Assembly (NCBI GenBank): GCA_036401395.1
Contig: DASWUZ010000027.1
Location: 1 to 7,641 of the forward strand
Direction: 5' to 3'
DNA: 7,641 nucleotides
Origin: DASWUZ01 sp036401395
Lineage (GTDB): Bacteria; Acidobacteriota; Terriglobia; Terriglobales; Acidobacteriaceae
The position numbers and the translations under genes are program-made. Positions within the stretch are counted from its first letter, which is position 1, and each line of letters begins with the position of its first letter. The notes beneath the pieces are model-generated. The model did not search any database and had not been told where the DNA came from. It saw nothing but the letters and a program-made list of their open reading frames with translations. Of this stretch, positions 1-5,505 are shown in pieces.

Positions 1-894
1 GGCAACAAAGTCCTGTACCTCACCGCTCAGCCGGAGCTTATAGTCCCTCCACCAGTCGATGCAATCCTGCTGGAGTTGGTCGAGCGTCTCCGGCTCCCGC
101 GACCATTTCGCCATCGCCTTAGCCGCGTCGTGCCAGCTGAAAAAGGTGGGCAGGGGATGGACGCCGAGCACCGCGCGATGGGCATCCATCCACCGCCGCT
201 TCTCAAGCACAGGAATCGCCCCGACCTGAAGCGCCTCGTATACCCGCAGCGACTCCTGAGAAACGTTACCCAATGGGCACGGCACGAAAGCCGACTCCCG
301 CAGGTTATTCGTGTAGTCCTGCGCGGATAAATTCTGCGAAGTGGCAGCAACCGCTCCATGCGGTTTCCATCCATCACTTGCATACCAGTAGTTGGGCGTC
401 ACGAGCATCAGGCTGCGGAGGCACTCGGGTCGAGTCGACTTGCCCGCCTCACCGAGAAAGCTCCACACATACTGTCGTTTACTCGCGATCTTTTCGCTTT
501 GAAGACCGCCAAAACCCGTGTTGTAGCCCGTGGGTATTTGCTTGATGCGTTCGGCGAGGAAGGCCCCTGCGTAATGGCTACGAAACACTCCGCAGAAGTT
601 TTGATAAGCCGCCAACGGCGTCCGGTAATACTCATCAGGAGAGAGAAGTAGAAACGCGTTCTTCCCATGGAATTTCCGGTAATAAGCGGGATCGTGGGTG
701 TTAACGAAGGAATCGGACAAAATGCAGTTGTCAAGTACGGTAGTGTGACTACCGTCCTCCACAACTTCATCGACGACTGGGTCAAATATCTCGCTGTACC
801 ACTCCCGCAGCGGAGTCTCAGGGTTCTGATAGAGCAGCGTGAGCCTGGGCGTCGGAGGGCTAGCGACAGAAGGATCGAGCGGCACCCCGGACAT
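1..894 (-). CDS. Exostosin-like (GT47-type) glycosyltransferase, C-terminus cut by window edge
   Basis: The minus-strand frame is open from an ATG at 894-892 to the window edge, giving 298 visible residues with no stop. Overlapping ORFs in other frames are shadows. Residues about 200-231 hold the strongest family signal: the block SAFVPCPLGNVSQ, then SLRVYEAL and GAIPVLE. This resembles the C-terminal exostosin/GT47 nucleotide-sugar-binding region (S-F-x-PxG...S-x-R-x-x-E-A...G-x-I-P-V). Residues 141-156 (QYVWSFLGEAGKSTRP) resemble the segment that opens that half in bacterial exostosin-domain proteins. I infer that it transfers a sugar to a surface glycan; donor and acceptor are unknown. There is no signal peptide or membrane segment, so it is probably cytoplasmic or peripheral. 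The start is uncertain: GAGG lies only 2 bases before the ATG, no ATG, GTG or TTG precedes it in frame, and an in-frame TGA lies at 936-934. It follows the beta-propeller gene on the same strand after 137 bases. Confidence 0.8.
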   Translation of the reverse strand, partial: MSGVPLDPSVASPPTPRLTLLYQNPETPLREWYSEIFDPVVDEVVEDGSHTTVLDNCILSDSFVNTHDPAYYRKFHGKNAFLLLSPDEYYRTPLAAYQNFCGVFRSHYAGAFLAERIKQIPTGYNTGFGGLQSEKIASKRQYVWSFLGEAGKSTRPECLRSLMLVTPNYWYASDGWKPHGAVAATSQNLSAQDYTNNLRESAFVPCPLGNVSQESLRVYEALQVGAIPVLEKRRWMDAHRAVLGVHPLPTFFSWHDAAKAMAKWSREPETLDQLQQDCIDWWRDYKLRLSGEVQDFVA

Positions 895-1031
895 AACCTC
901 ATGATAACCGCTGAGCGCAATATGTCTGCGACCTCACGGCCGCATCTAGGGTTAAATTAGATTTGCGATAAACCGCCGGTCGCCGGGTTCACGGCCGCCC
1001 ATCTTTTCACCAAGTCGCGCAATAAATCAGG
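895..1031. other. Intergenic gap between beta-propeller and glycosyltransferase genes
   Basis: This 137-base spacer contains no open frame I would call a gene; the minus-strand frame shared with the glycosyltransferase has stops at 936-934, 948-946 and 954-952. An 8-base direct repeat, AGTCGCGC, occurs at 1013-1020 and at 1034-1041, starting exactly 21 bases apart, with the second copy beginning on the last base of the propeller stop codon. I see no convincing rho-independent terminator and no clear sigma-70 promoter. The downstream glycosyltransferase may therefore be read through from the propeller gene or use a promoter I cannot recognise. Confidence 0.5.
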
Positions 1032-2120
1032 CTAGTCGCGCCCGACAACCAGCACCATGAAACTGCCCGGCACCACCGAAGGACGTGGCCGCGGGTTATC
1101 CGCAGTCGCCGCTGGAGCTGGCCCGTATTCCGCCGTCACCAGATAAGCGCGATTGGATCCCGTATCGAAGGTCATCGTCCGCGCGCCGCGACGTGTAGTC
1201 ACCGTCTGCAACACTTTATAGTTCGGATCGCTCGCGTCCACGATAGTCAGATTACCTTCACCGTTGGAGCTGAAAGCAAGCTGGTGCGCCGGATCGTAGC
1301 TCGCTGCATCGGGGCCATCGCCGATGGTCGGCGAGGCAAGCACCTTGCCTGAGTCGGCGTCAGTCACGATCATCTTCTTGCCGTTACAGACCGAGAAGAG
1401 TCGCCGATGATCGCGGTCGATTGCCAGTCCCGAGGGAGAATCGCAACCGGTCAGAGGCCAGACGCCGACCGAAGTCAGGGTCTTCGCATCGAGCCGCTGA
1501 ATCTGGTTTGTCGATTCGAGATTGACGAAAACCATGCCCCGCCCATCCGCCTGCGGAAACTCCGGCCGCCCGGCGAGCTTGATCGTGGCAACGACTTTCC
1601 ACTGTGCCGCGTCGATCACCGTCACATCGCTGGTTCGTCCATTGAATGCCCAGACCGTTTTGGTCACCGGCTCGAAAGTCATCCCGTCCGGATTGCCACC
1701 TGCCGGAATCGTAGCCACAACTTGGAACGTGTGCCGATCGAACACCACCACTGCATTCGCGCGGCCATCGCTGACGAAGCCAAACTTTCCATCCGTATCG
1801 AAAACCACGCCGTGCGTACCCTTGAGCCCTGTGATCGCACCGACTGGCTTGCCGGTCTTAGTGTCGATGACTTCAACTCGCGGCCCGTGGGTCAGGTAGA
1901 GCAGATGCGCGTCGGGGTCAACATTGAGATAGTCCCAGCCACCTTCACCGCCGATCTTCCAGGTGTCCAGCACACGGAAGGTGCCTTGTGCTCTTGCGCA
2001 GAGAGTTGACGACATCAGGGTAATGAGCACGGCCGAAACCCCCAGGAGAGTCAGAGGGGCCTTCGCTGAGAACAGGCGATAGGTGCGGGGAGGCGAATGC
2101 ATCGGGGGAAGAGACTCCAT
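1032..2120 (-). CDS. Secreted YVTN/YncE-family beta-propeller protein
   Basis: The 362-residue product has a Sec-type signal peptide: basic RTYRLFSAK at about 12-20, a hydrophobic core at about 21-41, and a likely cleavage after ARA at residue 44. C41 does not sit in a lipobox. The mature part is a run of beta-propeller blades of the YVTN type. Recurrent elements are VEVIDTKTGKPVGAI (82-96), AVVVFDRHTFQVVATI (123-138), DVTVIDAAQWKVVATI (165-180) and LTIVDASDP (291-299), alternating with loops such as GGNPDGMTFE and GDGPDAASYDP. The family is periplasmic or extracellular and often binds ligands or partner proteins; no catalytic residues are recognisable, so the function is open. The C-terminus carries a Pro/Ala-rich stretch (about 334-351) before a last hydrophobic strand. 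A second in-frame ATG at residue 7 (2102-2100) has GGAG 12 bases upstream, and M1 has no clear ribosome site, so the true start may be M7. It follows the kinase gene by 118 bases. Confidence 0.88.
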   Translation of the reverse strand: MESLPPMHSPPRTYRLFSAKAPLTLLGVSAVLITLMSSTLCARAQGTFRVLDTWKIGGEGGWDYLNVDPDAHLLYLTHGPRVEVIDTKTGKPVGAITGLKGTHGVVFDTDGKFGFVSDGRANAVVVFDRHTFQVVATIPAGGNPDGMTFEPVTKTVWAFNGRTSDVTVIDAAQWKVVATIKLAGRPEFPQADGRGMVFVNLESTNQIQRLDAKTLTSVGVWPLTGCDSPSGLAIDRDHRRLFSVCNGKKMIVTDADSGKVLASPTIGDGPDAASYDPAHQLAFSSNGEGNLTIVDASDPNYKVLQTVTTRRGARTMTFDTGSNRAYLVTAEYGPAPAATADNPRPRPSVVPGSFMVLVVGRD

Positions 2121-2171
2121 GCAAAAAGCTCGGCTGATTTCTGCCGGCTTCCTGATTGTTTCAAACTGCTA

Positions 2172-2201
2172 TTAATACTCCATGAAGGACTGGCCAGCCA
2201 A
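2172..2201 (-). promoter_or_regulatory. Weak candidate sigma-70 promoter for the beta-propeller gene
   Basis: On the minus strand, TTGGCT (2201-2196) and TATTAA (2177-2172) are separated by 18 bases. Each matches the -35 and -10 consensus at four of six positions. The start site would fall about 45 bases before the propeller ATG. The match is weak and might be chance. If real, it lets the propeller gene be transcribed separately from the kinase. Confidence 0.25.
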
Positions 2202-2220
2202 AACAGACGAGCCCAACTTA

Positions 2221-2243
2221 CCTGATTTGCTAAGAAAATCAGG
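2221..2243 (-). terminator. AT-rich hairpin over the kinase stop codon, possible weak terminator
   Basis: CCTGATTT (2221-2228) and AAATCAGG (2236-2243) form a perfect 8-base-pair stem with a 7-base loop, and the kinase stop codon (2241-2239) lies inside one arm. On the minus strand the stem is followed by TAAGTTGG, with no U-tract, so it is not a canonical rho-independent terminator. It could still slow polymerase, protect an mRNA 3' end, or serve as a palindromic protein site. It marks the boundary between the two-component operon and the propeller gene. Confidence 0.3.
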
Positions 2244-3723
2244 CCGGGTCCACCAAAGGTAGACGAACTGTGACGATAGTTCCCACATCGTTGTTGCTTT
2301 GAACTTCGATCGAGCCTCCGGCCTGATCTACGATGGCCTTGCAGATAGCAAGACCGAGCCCCGTACCCCCCGTACTGCGGTCGCGCGACGCATCGCCGCG
2401 GAAAAACCGTTCAAAGACATGAGGGAGCACAGCCGCCGAAATGCCCTCGCCCCGGTCCTCTACCTTGAGCACAACCTCATCGCCCTCCGAGACCGCGCTG
2501 ACCGTCACCTGCGACTGAGCGTAACTGTGCTGGATCGCGTTCAACACCAGGTTTGAGACCAATAGTTGACACTCCTGTGCCCTGATCAGCACATGCAGGG
2601 CTTCGGCGGCGAGAACTACTATGTTGACCTGGCGCAGGCTGGCCATAGTTGAGAACTGGTCCGCTACTTGACGAATACAGCCGGCAATGTCTGATGGAAC
2701 GAGGGTCGCCGCCGGGCGTTCGGCTGCGTCTATCCGGGCCAGCGTAAGCATCTCGTAGACCATCTCCTCCATGCGCGCACAATCCGCCTCGCAACGTTCA
2801 AGCCCCGCCTGGTACTCCTCTGGGGTGCGCGGCTTCATGGCCAGCAACTGCAGCGATGACTTGACAACGGCCACTCCTGTCTTAAGCTCATGCGCAGCGT
2901 CCCCCACAAAACGGCGCTGCTGCATGAAGGAACGTTCCAGCCGCTGCATTACCGATTCGAGCGCCACCGCCAGAGGCTCTAACTCCTTCAGGGCAAGGGC
3001 GCTCTCAGGGGGGTGAAAGCTCCACGAGTTCACCGACACTCCCGAAGCCTCCGCCGCCAGCACTCGAAGCGGTTCGAGGCTGCGGCTCAGCAACCAGGCC
3101 ATGACCGTGCCTGTGATAAGAAGCAGCAACACATTCACCGCAGCGTAAAACTCCGCGGCAGCGTTTACCGCTCTCCAAACGTTGATCGTTGGCGCACCGT
3201 AAAGAACGGTCACCGGGCGGGGTACGCCGCCGCCCTTGTCGCCAGGATCTACGACGCGGACACCGTGCAGCCTGATCGCGCGGTAAGGCTTACCGCCGAG
3301 CCGCAGACTCAGGATGCCGTCTTCATGCGGCAGTATGAGGGCATCAGGGGGACCGTCCCAGTTCGGGGAGCGGCCAACGATCCGCCCCGACGGGTCTCGC
3401 ACCTCGTAGACATCGTCGGGCGGTAAATTAAGCTCGGTCTTGTCGACCATTACGTTGTCACCTGGGTCGCCTGCGTCCTGCACCGCGCCGAGTATCGAGT
3501 CAGCCCGCCCCCGCAACATGATGTCAAAGGTGCGAAAGTGAGCGCGCCGTTCAAAGGCGAGAACAGCGCCCGAGACGCAGATCGCGGCGGCAATCTCAAC
3601 CAGCAAAACTGTACCAATAAGTCTGCGAGTGATTGAGGATTTCTTCAGACGACCTTGTCTGCCAGACAGCACATTCGCGGAGCCGGGCGATGACGCATAG
3701 CCGCCACCTGCGTCACGGATCAT
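2239..3723 (-). CDS. Two-component sensor histidine kinase (QseC/PmrB-like architecture)
   Basis: This 494-residue inner-membrane sensor kinase autophosphorylates on histidine and should pass the phosphate to the adjacent regulator. Order of parts: a 32-residue cytoplasmic Gly/Ser-rich start, TM1 at about 34-57, a periplasmic sensor region at about 58-190, TM2 at about 193-213, a HAMP-like linker, then the HisKA helix with FVGDAAHELKT (phosphoacceptor H278). The ATPase domain has an N box (N391, N395), G1 box DRGEG (423-427), F box HVFERFF (435-441) and G2 box GGTGLGLAI (452-460), so all catalytic motifs are intact. The start ATG overlaps the regulator stop as ATGA (3723-3720), supporting translational coupling and this start. 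Unusually, the proline that commonly follows HELRT is a glycine (G283). The periplasmic part has no recognisable ligand motif, so the signal is unknown. Architecture resembles QseC and PmrB, but orthology is not claimed. Confidence 0.95.
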   Translation of the reverse strand: MIRDAGGGYASSPGSANVLSGRQGRLKKSSITRRLIGTVLLVEIAAAICVSGAVLAFERRAHFRTFDIMLRGRADSILGAVQDAGDPGDNVMVDKTELNLPPDDVYEVRDPSGRIVGRSPNWDGPPDALILPHEDGILSLRLGGKPYRAIRLHGVRVVDPGDKGGGVPRPVTVLYGAPTINVWRAVNAAAEFYAAVNVLLLLITGTVMAWLLSRSLEPLRVLAAEASGVSVNSWSFHPPESALALKELEPLAVALESVMQRLERSFMQQRRFVGDAAHELKTGVAVVKSSLQLLAMKPRTPEEYQAGLERCEADCARMEEMVYEMLTLARIDAAERPAATLVPSDIAGCIRQVADQFSTMASLRQVNIVVLAAEALHVLIRAQECQLLVSNLVLNAIQHSYAQSQVTVSAVSEGDEVVLKVEDRGEGISAAVLPHVFERFFRGDASRDRSTGGTGLGLAICKAIVDQAGGSIEVQSNNDVGTIVTVRLPLVDPA

Positions 3724-4409
3724 TCGGGAGTGTCCCGATCTACAATCAGCCGATACCCGCGTCCCCGAAGAGTCGCGATGCTGGGCTGTTCAGACGCAGC
3801 GTCCAGCTTCTTCCTTAGATTGGAAACATGCGCTTCGATCACGTTGGAGTGGTGCTCCCAATTGTAATCGTACAGATGCTCCAGGAGCTCCCGTTTCGAT
3901 ACCGTGACCCGGGGACGATGAATCAGATATTCCAGGATGCGGTACTCCATCGGCGAAAGGTCCACCAGGCGGCCTGCCCGGTGCACTGTCTGTTCCAATG
4001 TATTGACTTCGAGATCTGCGACCGCCAGCTTGGGGTGCGCAGCCCCTTTACCCCGGCGAATGAGCGCCTTCGTCCGCGCGATCAGCTCGCCCAGATCAAA
4101 CGGCTTGCTGAGATAATCGTCGGCGCCGGCATTTAGCAGTTCAATGACGGTGTGGGTCTCACCCTGAGCGGTCAAAATCATCACCGGAGTGAGGTCACCC
4201 TCTGCTCGCATCTTTTTGAGCACCGCGAATCCGCTTAGCTTCGGCAACATCAAGTCGAGAATCACAGCATCATAAAATCGCCCACTCGCAAGGTAGCTCC
4301 CTACTTCTCCGTCGGCGGCGCAGTCTACAGCAAACCCGGCTCCATCTCGCAGCGCGCCGGCGATATTGTCGCTCAGGCGCTTCTCATCCTCGACAATCAG
4401 TACGCGCAT
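3720..4409 (-). CDS. OmpR-family response regulator, partner of the adjacent kinase
   Basis: The 229-residue product is a complete OmpR/PhoB-type regulator. Its receiver domain (about 1-118) has the acidic pair E7/D8, phosphoacceptor D52 in VILDLMLP, switch residues T80 and Y99, and K102 in SKPFD. The winged-helix DNA-binding domain (about 126-225) has MEYRILEYL, the probable recognition helix SNVIEAHVSNLRKKL (188-202) and the wing motif LRGRGYRLI. This helix is of the type found in QseB/PmrA-like regulators. The stop overlaps the kinase start by 4 bases. No Shine-Dalgarno sequence precedes the ATG, so translation may be leaderless or coupled to an upstream transcript. A CTTAAG-N5-CTTAAT direct repeat lies 24 bases before the ATG, consistent with control by this regulator itself. 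Target genes outside the window are unknown. Confidence 0.96.
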   Translation of the reverse strand: MRVLIVEDEKRLSDNIAGALRDGAGFAVDCAADGEVGSYLASGRFYDAVILDLMLPKLSGFAVLKKMRAEGDLTPVMILTAQGETHTVIELLNAGADDYLSKPFDLGELIARTKALIRRGKGAAHPKLAVADLEVNTLEQTVHRAGRLVDLSPMEYRILEYLIHRPRVTVSKRELLEHLYDYNWEHHSNVIEAHVSNLRKKLDAASEQPSIATLRGRGYRLIVDRDTPE

Positions 4410-4433
4410 AAGGCAATAGTTTCGCGCACTAGA

Positions 4434-4450
4434 CTTAAGAATGGCTTAAT
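4434..4450 (+). promoter_or_regulatory. PmrA-box-like direct repeat, candidate binding site of the response regulator
   Basis: On the plus strand CTTAAG (4434-4439), AATGG and CTTAAT (4445-4450) exactly fit the PmrA-box consensus YTTAAK-N5-YTTAAK. The half-sites repeat every 11 bases, the spacing expected for an OmpR-family dimer bound head to tail. The site lies in the 59-base gap between the AIM24 gene and the regulator gene, 24 bases upstream of the regulator start. Because CTTAAG is palindromic, the minus strand reads ATTAAG-N5-CTTAAG, which is one base off consensus in the direction of the gene. Function is inferred from motif and position only. Confidence 0.5.
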
Positions 4451-4468
4451 GCCTCCACTGCTAAATCG

Positions 4469-5224
4469 TCACTTCATGCCTTCCAATATCGAACCAACCA
4501 CTCCTCCGACTAAGCCGGCCTGCGTCGTCTCTCGGGTCTGCCCCGGCAGATATTCCTGGAGTGCATGCGCCAGGCGCGCGATCGGCAGCGTCTGTAGCCA
4601 TACCCGCCCAGGGCCGGTCAGAGCAGCAAGGAAGATTCCGTCTCCACCAAAAATCATGTTTCTTATGCCGGCGATCCGCGTGATCTGAAAGCTTACGCTC
4701 GATTGAAAAGCTCCCACATGGCCAGGGTGCACGCGCAGCGTCTCCCCCGGCCGCAGGTCTTTCACAATTACCTCGCCCGAAAGCTCCAGCCACGCTGTGC
4801 CATAGCCGCTGATCTTTTGCAGCAGAAAGCCGTCGCCACCGAATATGCCGGCCCCCAAGGACTGTTGGAAACCCACCCCAATCTGCACCTGCGGCGTAGC
4901 GCAGAGAAAGCCATGCCGATGGGCCATATAGTCGTGGCCGCCAGACAGCTCCAACGGAAGGATGTGCCCAGGAACTTTGGTAGCAAAAGCAATCTCCCCG
5001 GCCGCGCCAAGCGCACGATACTCCGTCATGAAGATGCTGCCGCCGCCCGCCACCCTGCGAAAGACGCCCATCAGACCGCCGCCGCCACCCATCTGTGTAT
5101 GCGTCGTCATCTGGATCGAGCTGCTCATCCAAGAGAGTTCTCCTGCCTCGGAAATCACCGACTCGTTCGGCTCTAATAAAAATTCAACTGCGGGCATCGT
5201 CGTGCCCAGAATGCGACTCTGCAT
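4469..5224 (-). CDS. AIM24 family protein (TIGR00266 type)
   Basis: The 251-residue protein closely fits the bacterial AIM24/TIGR00266 family, whose members form a beta-rich, glycine-rich fold of unknown biochemical role. Typical landmarks are SRILGTTMP (3-11), ISEAGELSWM (24-33), FMTEY (65-69), HRHGFLC (102-108), GVGFQQSLGAGIFGG (116-130), LRVHPGHVG (163-171) and a second FGGDG at 192-196. Two similar stretches, residues 128-148 and 192-212, share the pattern F-G-G-D-G...G-x-G...W-L and suggest an internally repeated fold. There is no signal peptide or membrane segment; the glycine-rich tail (238-249) could form a short hydrophobic helix. The start is supported by GGAGG 8 bases upstream. It is the first gene of the minus-strand block and ends 59 bases before the response regulator, so co-transcription is possible. 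No enzymatic function should be assumed. Confidence 0.93.
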   Translation of the reverse strand: MQSRILGTTMPAVEFLLEPNESVISEAGELSWMSSSIQMTTHTQMGGGGGLMGVFRRVAGGGSIFMTEYRALGAAGEIAFATKVPGHILPLELSGGHDYMAHRHGFLCATPQVQIGVGFQQSLGAGIFGGDGFLLQKISGYGTAWLELSGEVIVKDLRPGETLRVHPGHVGAFQSSVSFQITRIAGIRNMIFGGDGIFLAALTGPGRVWLQTLPIARLAHALQEYLPGQTRETTQAGLVGGVVGSILEGMK

Positions 5225-5232
5225 CTCTCAAC

Positions 5233-5237
5233 CCTCC
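5233..5237 (-). promoter_or_regulatory. Strong ribosome-binding site of the AIM24 gene
   Basis: GGAGG on the minus strand lies 8 bases before the ATG at 5224-5222 and fixes the start of the AIM24 gene. It contrasts with the absent or poorly placed sites before the response regulator, propeller and glycosyltransferase genes. Confidence 0.8.
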
Positions 5238-5274
5238 AAACTTCATCCACGCGCAACGAACTTCCAAACGTCCG

Positions 5275-5280
5275 AGTATA
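5275..5280 (-). promoter_or_regulatory. Candidate -10 element for the AIM24 gene
   Basis: TATACT on the minus strand matches the sigma-70 -10 consensus at five of six positions. It would give a 5' leader of roughly 40-45 bases before the AIM24 start. The best -35 candidate upstream (TTCGGA, 18-base spacing) matches only half the consensus, so the promoter is either activator-dependent or spurious. Confidence 0.35.
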
Positions 5281-5444
5281 TCGCGGCTCTAAGGTGGCTC
5301 CGAAAGGGGAGTCTGCGAAGAAACGGGCCAGCCTTTCAGTCCGAATTTTCGGGCCCTCCACGCGCCCCCAGACGACGAACGTACAATTGCATTCGCCGCT
5401 GGAATCAGGCGGTCATTTCCGGTCGACCTATCGCTATTGTAGGT

Positions 5445-5476
5445 GGGTGGAACAAGGAAATTTACTGCTTCCACCC
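5445..5476. repeat. Perfect 8-base inverted repeat upstream of the oxidase pseudogene
   Basis: GGGTGGAA (5445-5452) and TTCCACCC (5469-5476) are exact reverse complements separated by 16 bases. The repeat ends 18 bases before the AGGAG ribosome site of the oxidase gene. It could be an operator for a dimeric regulator or a hairpin in the 5' leader. There is no U-tract, so a simple terminator is unlikely. The rest of the 5225-5505 divergent region shows no coding sequence I can support. Confidence 0.4.
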
Positions 5477-5494
5477 TGACATCACAATCTCGGA

Positions 5495-5499
5495 AGGAG
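5495..5499 (+). promoter_or_regulatory. Ribosome-binding site deciding a GTG start
   Basis: AGGAG lies 6 bases before the GTG at 5506-5508. This, together with the Tat-type leader that begins immediately after it, selects GTG as the original start of the oxidase gene instead of the upstream in-frame ATG at 5443. Confidence 0.75.
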
Positions 5500-5505
5500 T
5501 TTCGC

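Noticed and set aside
408..920. Minus-strand 170-codon ORF starting at TTG, with Arg- and Ser-rich translation
   Set aside because: It overlaps the exostosin-like frame, lacks family-like motifs, and has the Arg/Ser/Leu-rich composition of a shadow frame.
1407..2009. Plus-strand 200-codon ORF opposite the propeller gene
   Set aside because: It is antisense to a well-supported secreted propeller and has no recognisable domain; its length reflects GC-rich codon bias on the other strand.
2881..2886. A second CTTAAG word as part of another PmrA-like box
   Set aside because: It encodes Leu-Lys of the kinase H-box and has no second half-site at the required spacing.
4461..5132. Minus-strand 223-codon ORF overlapping the AIM24 gene
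   Set aside because: It is an out-of-frame, Trp/Arg-rich shadow of the AIM24 gene, which has the full family motif set and a strong ribosome site.
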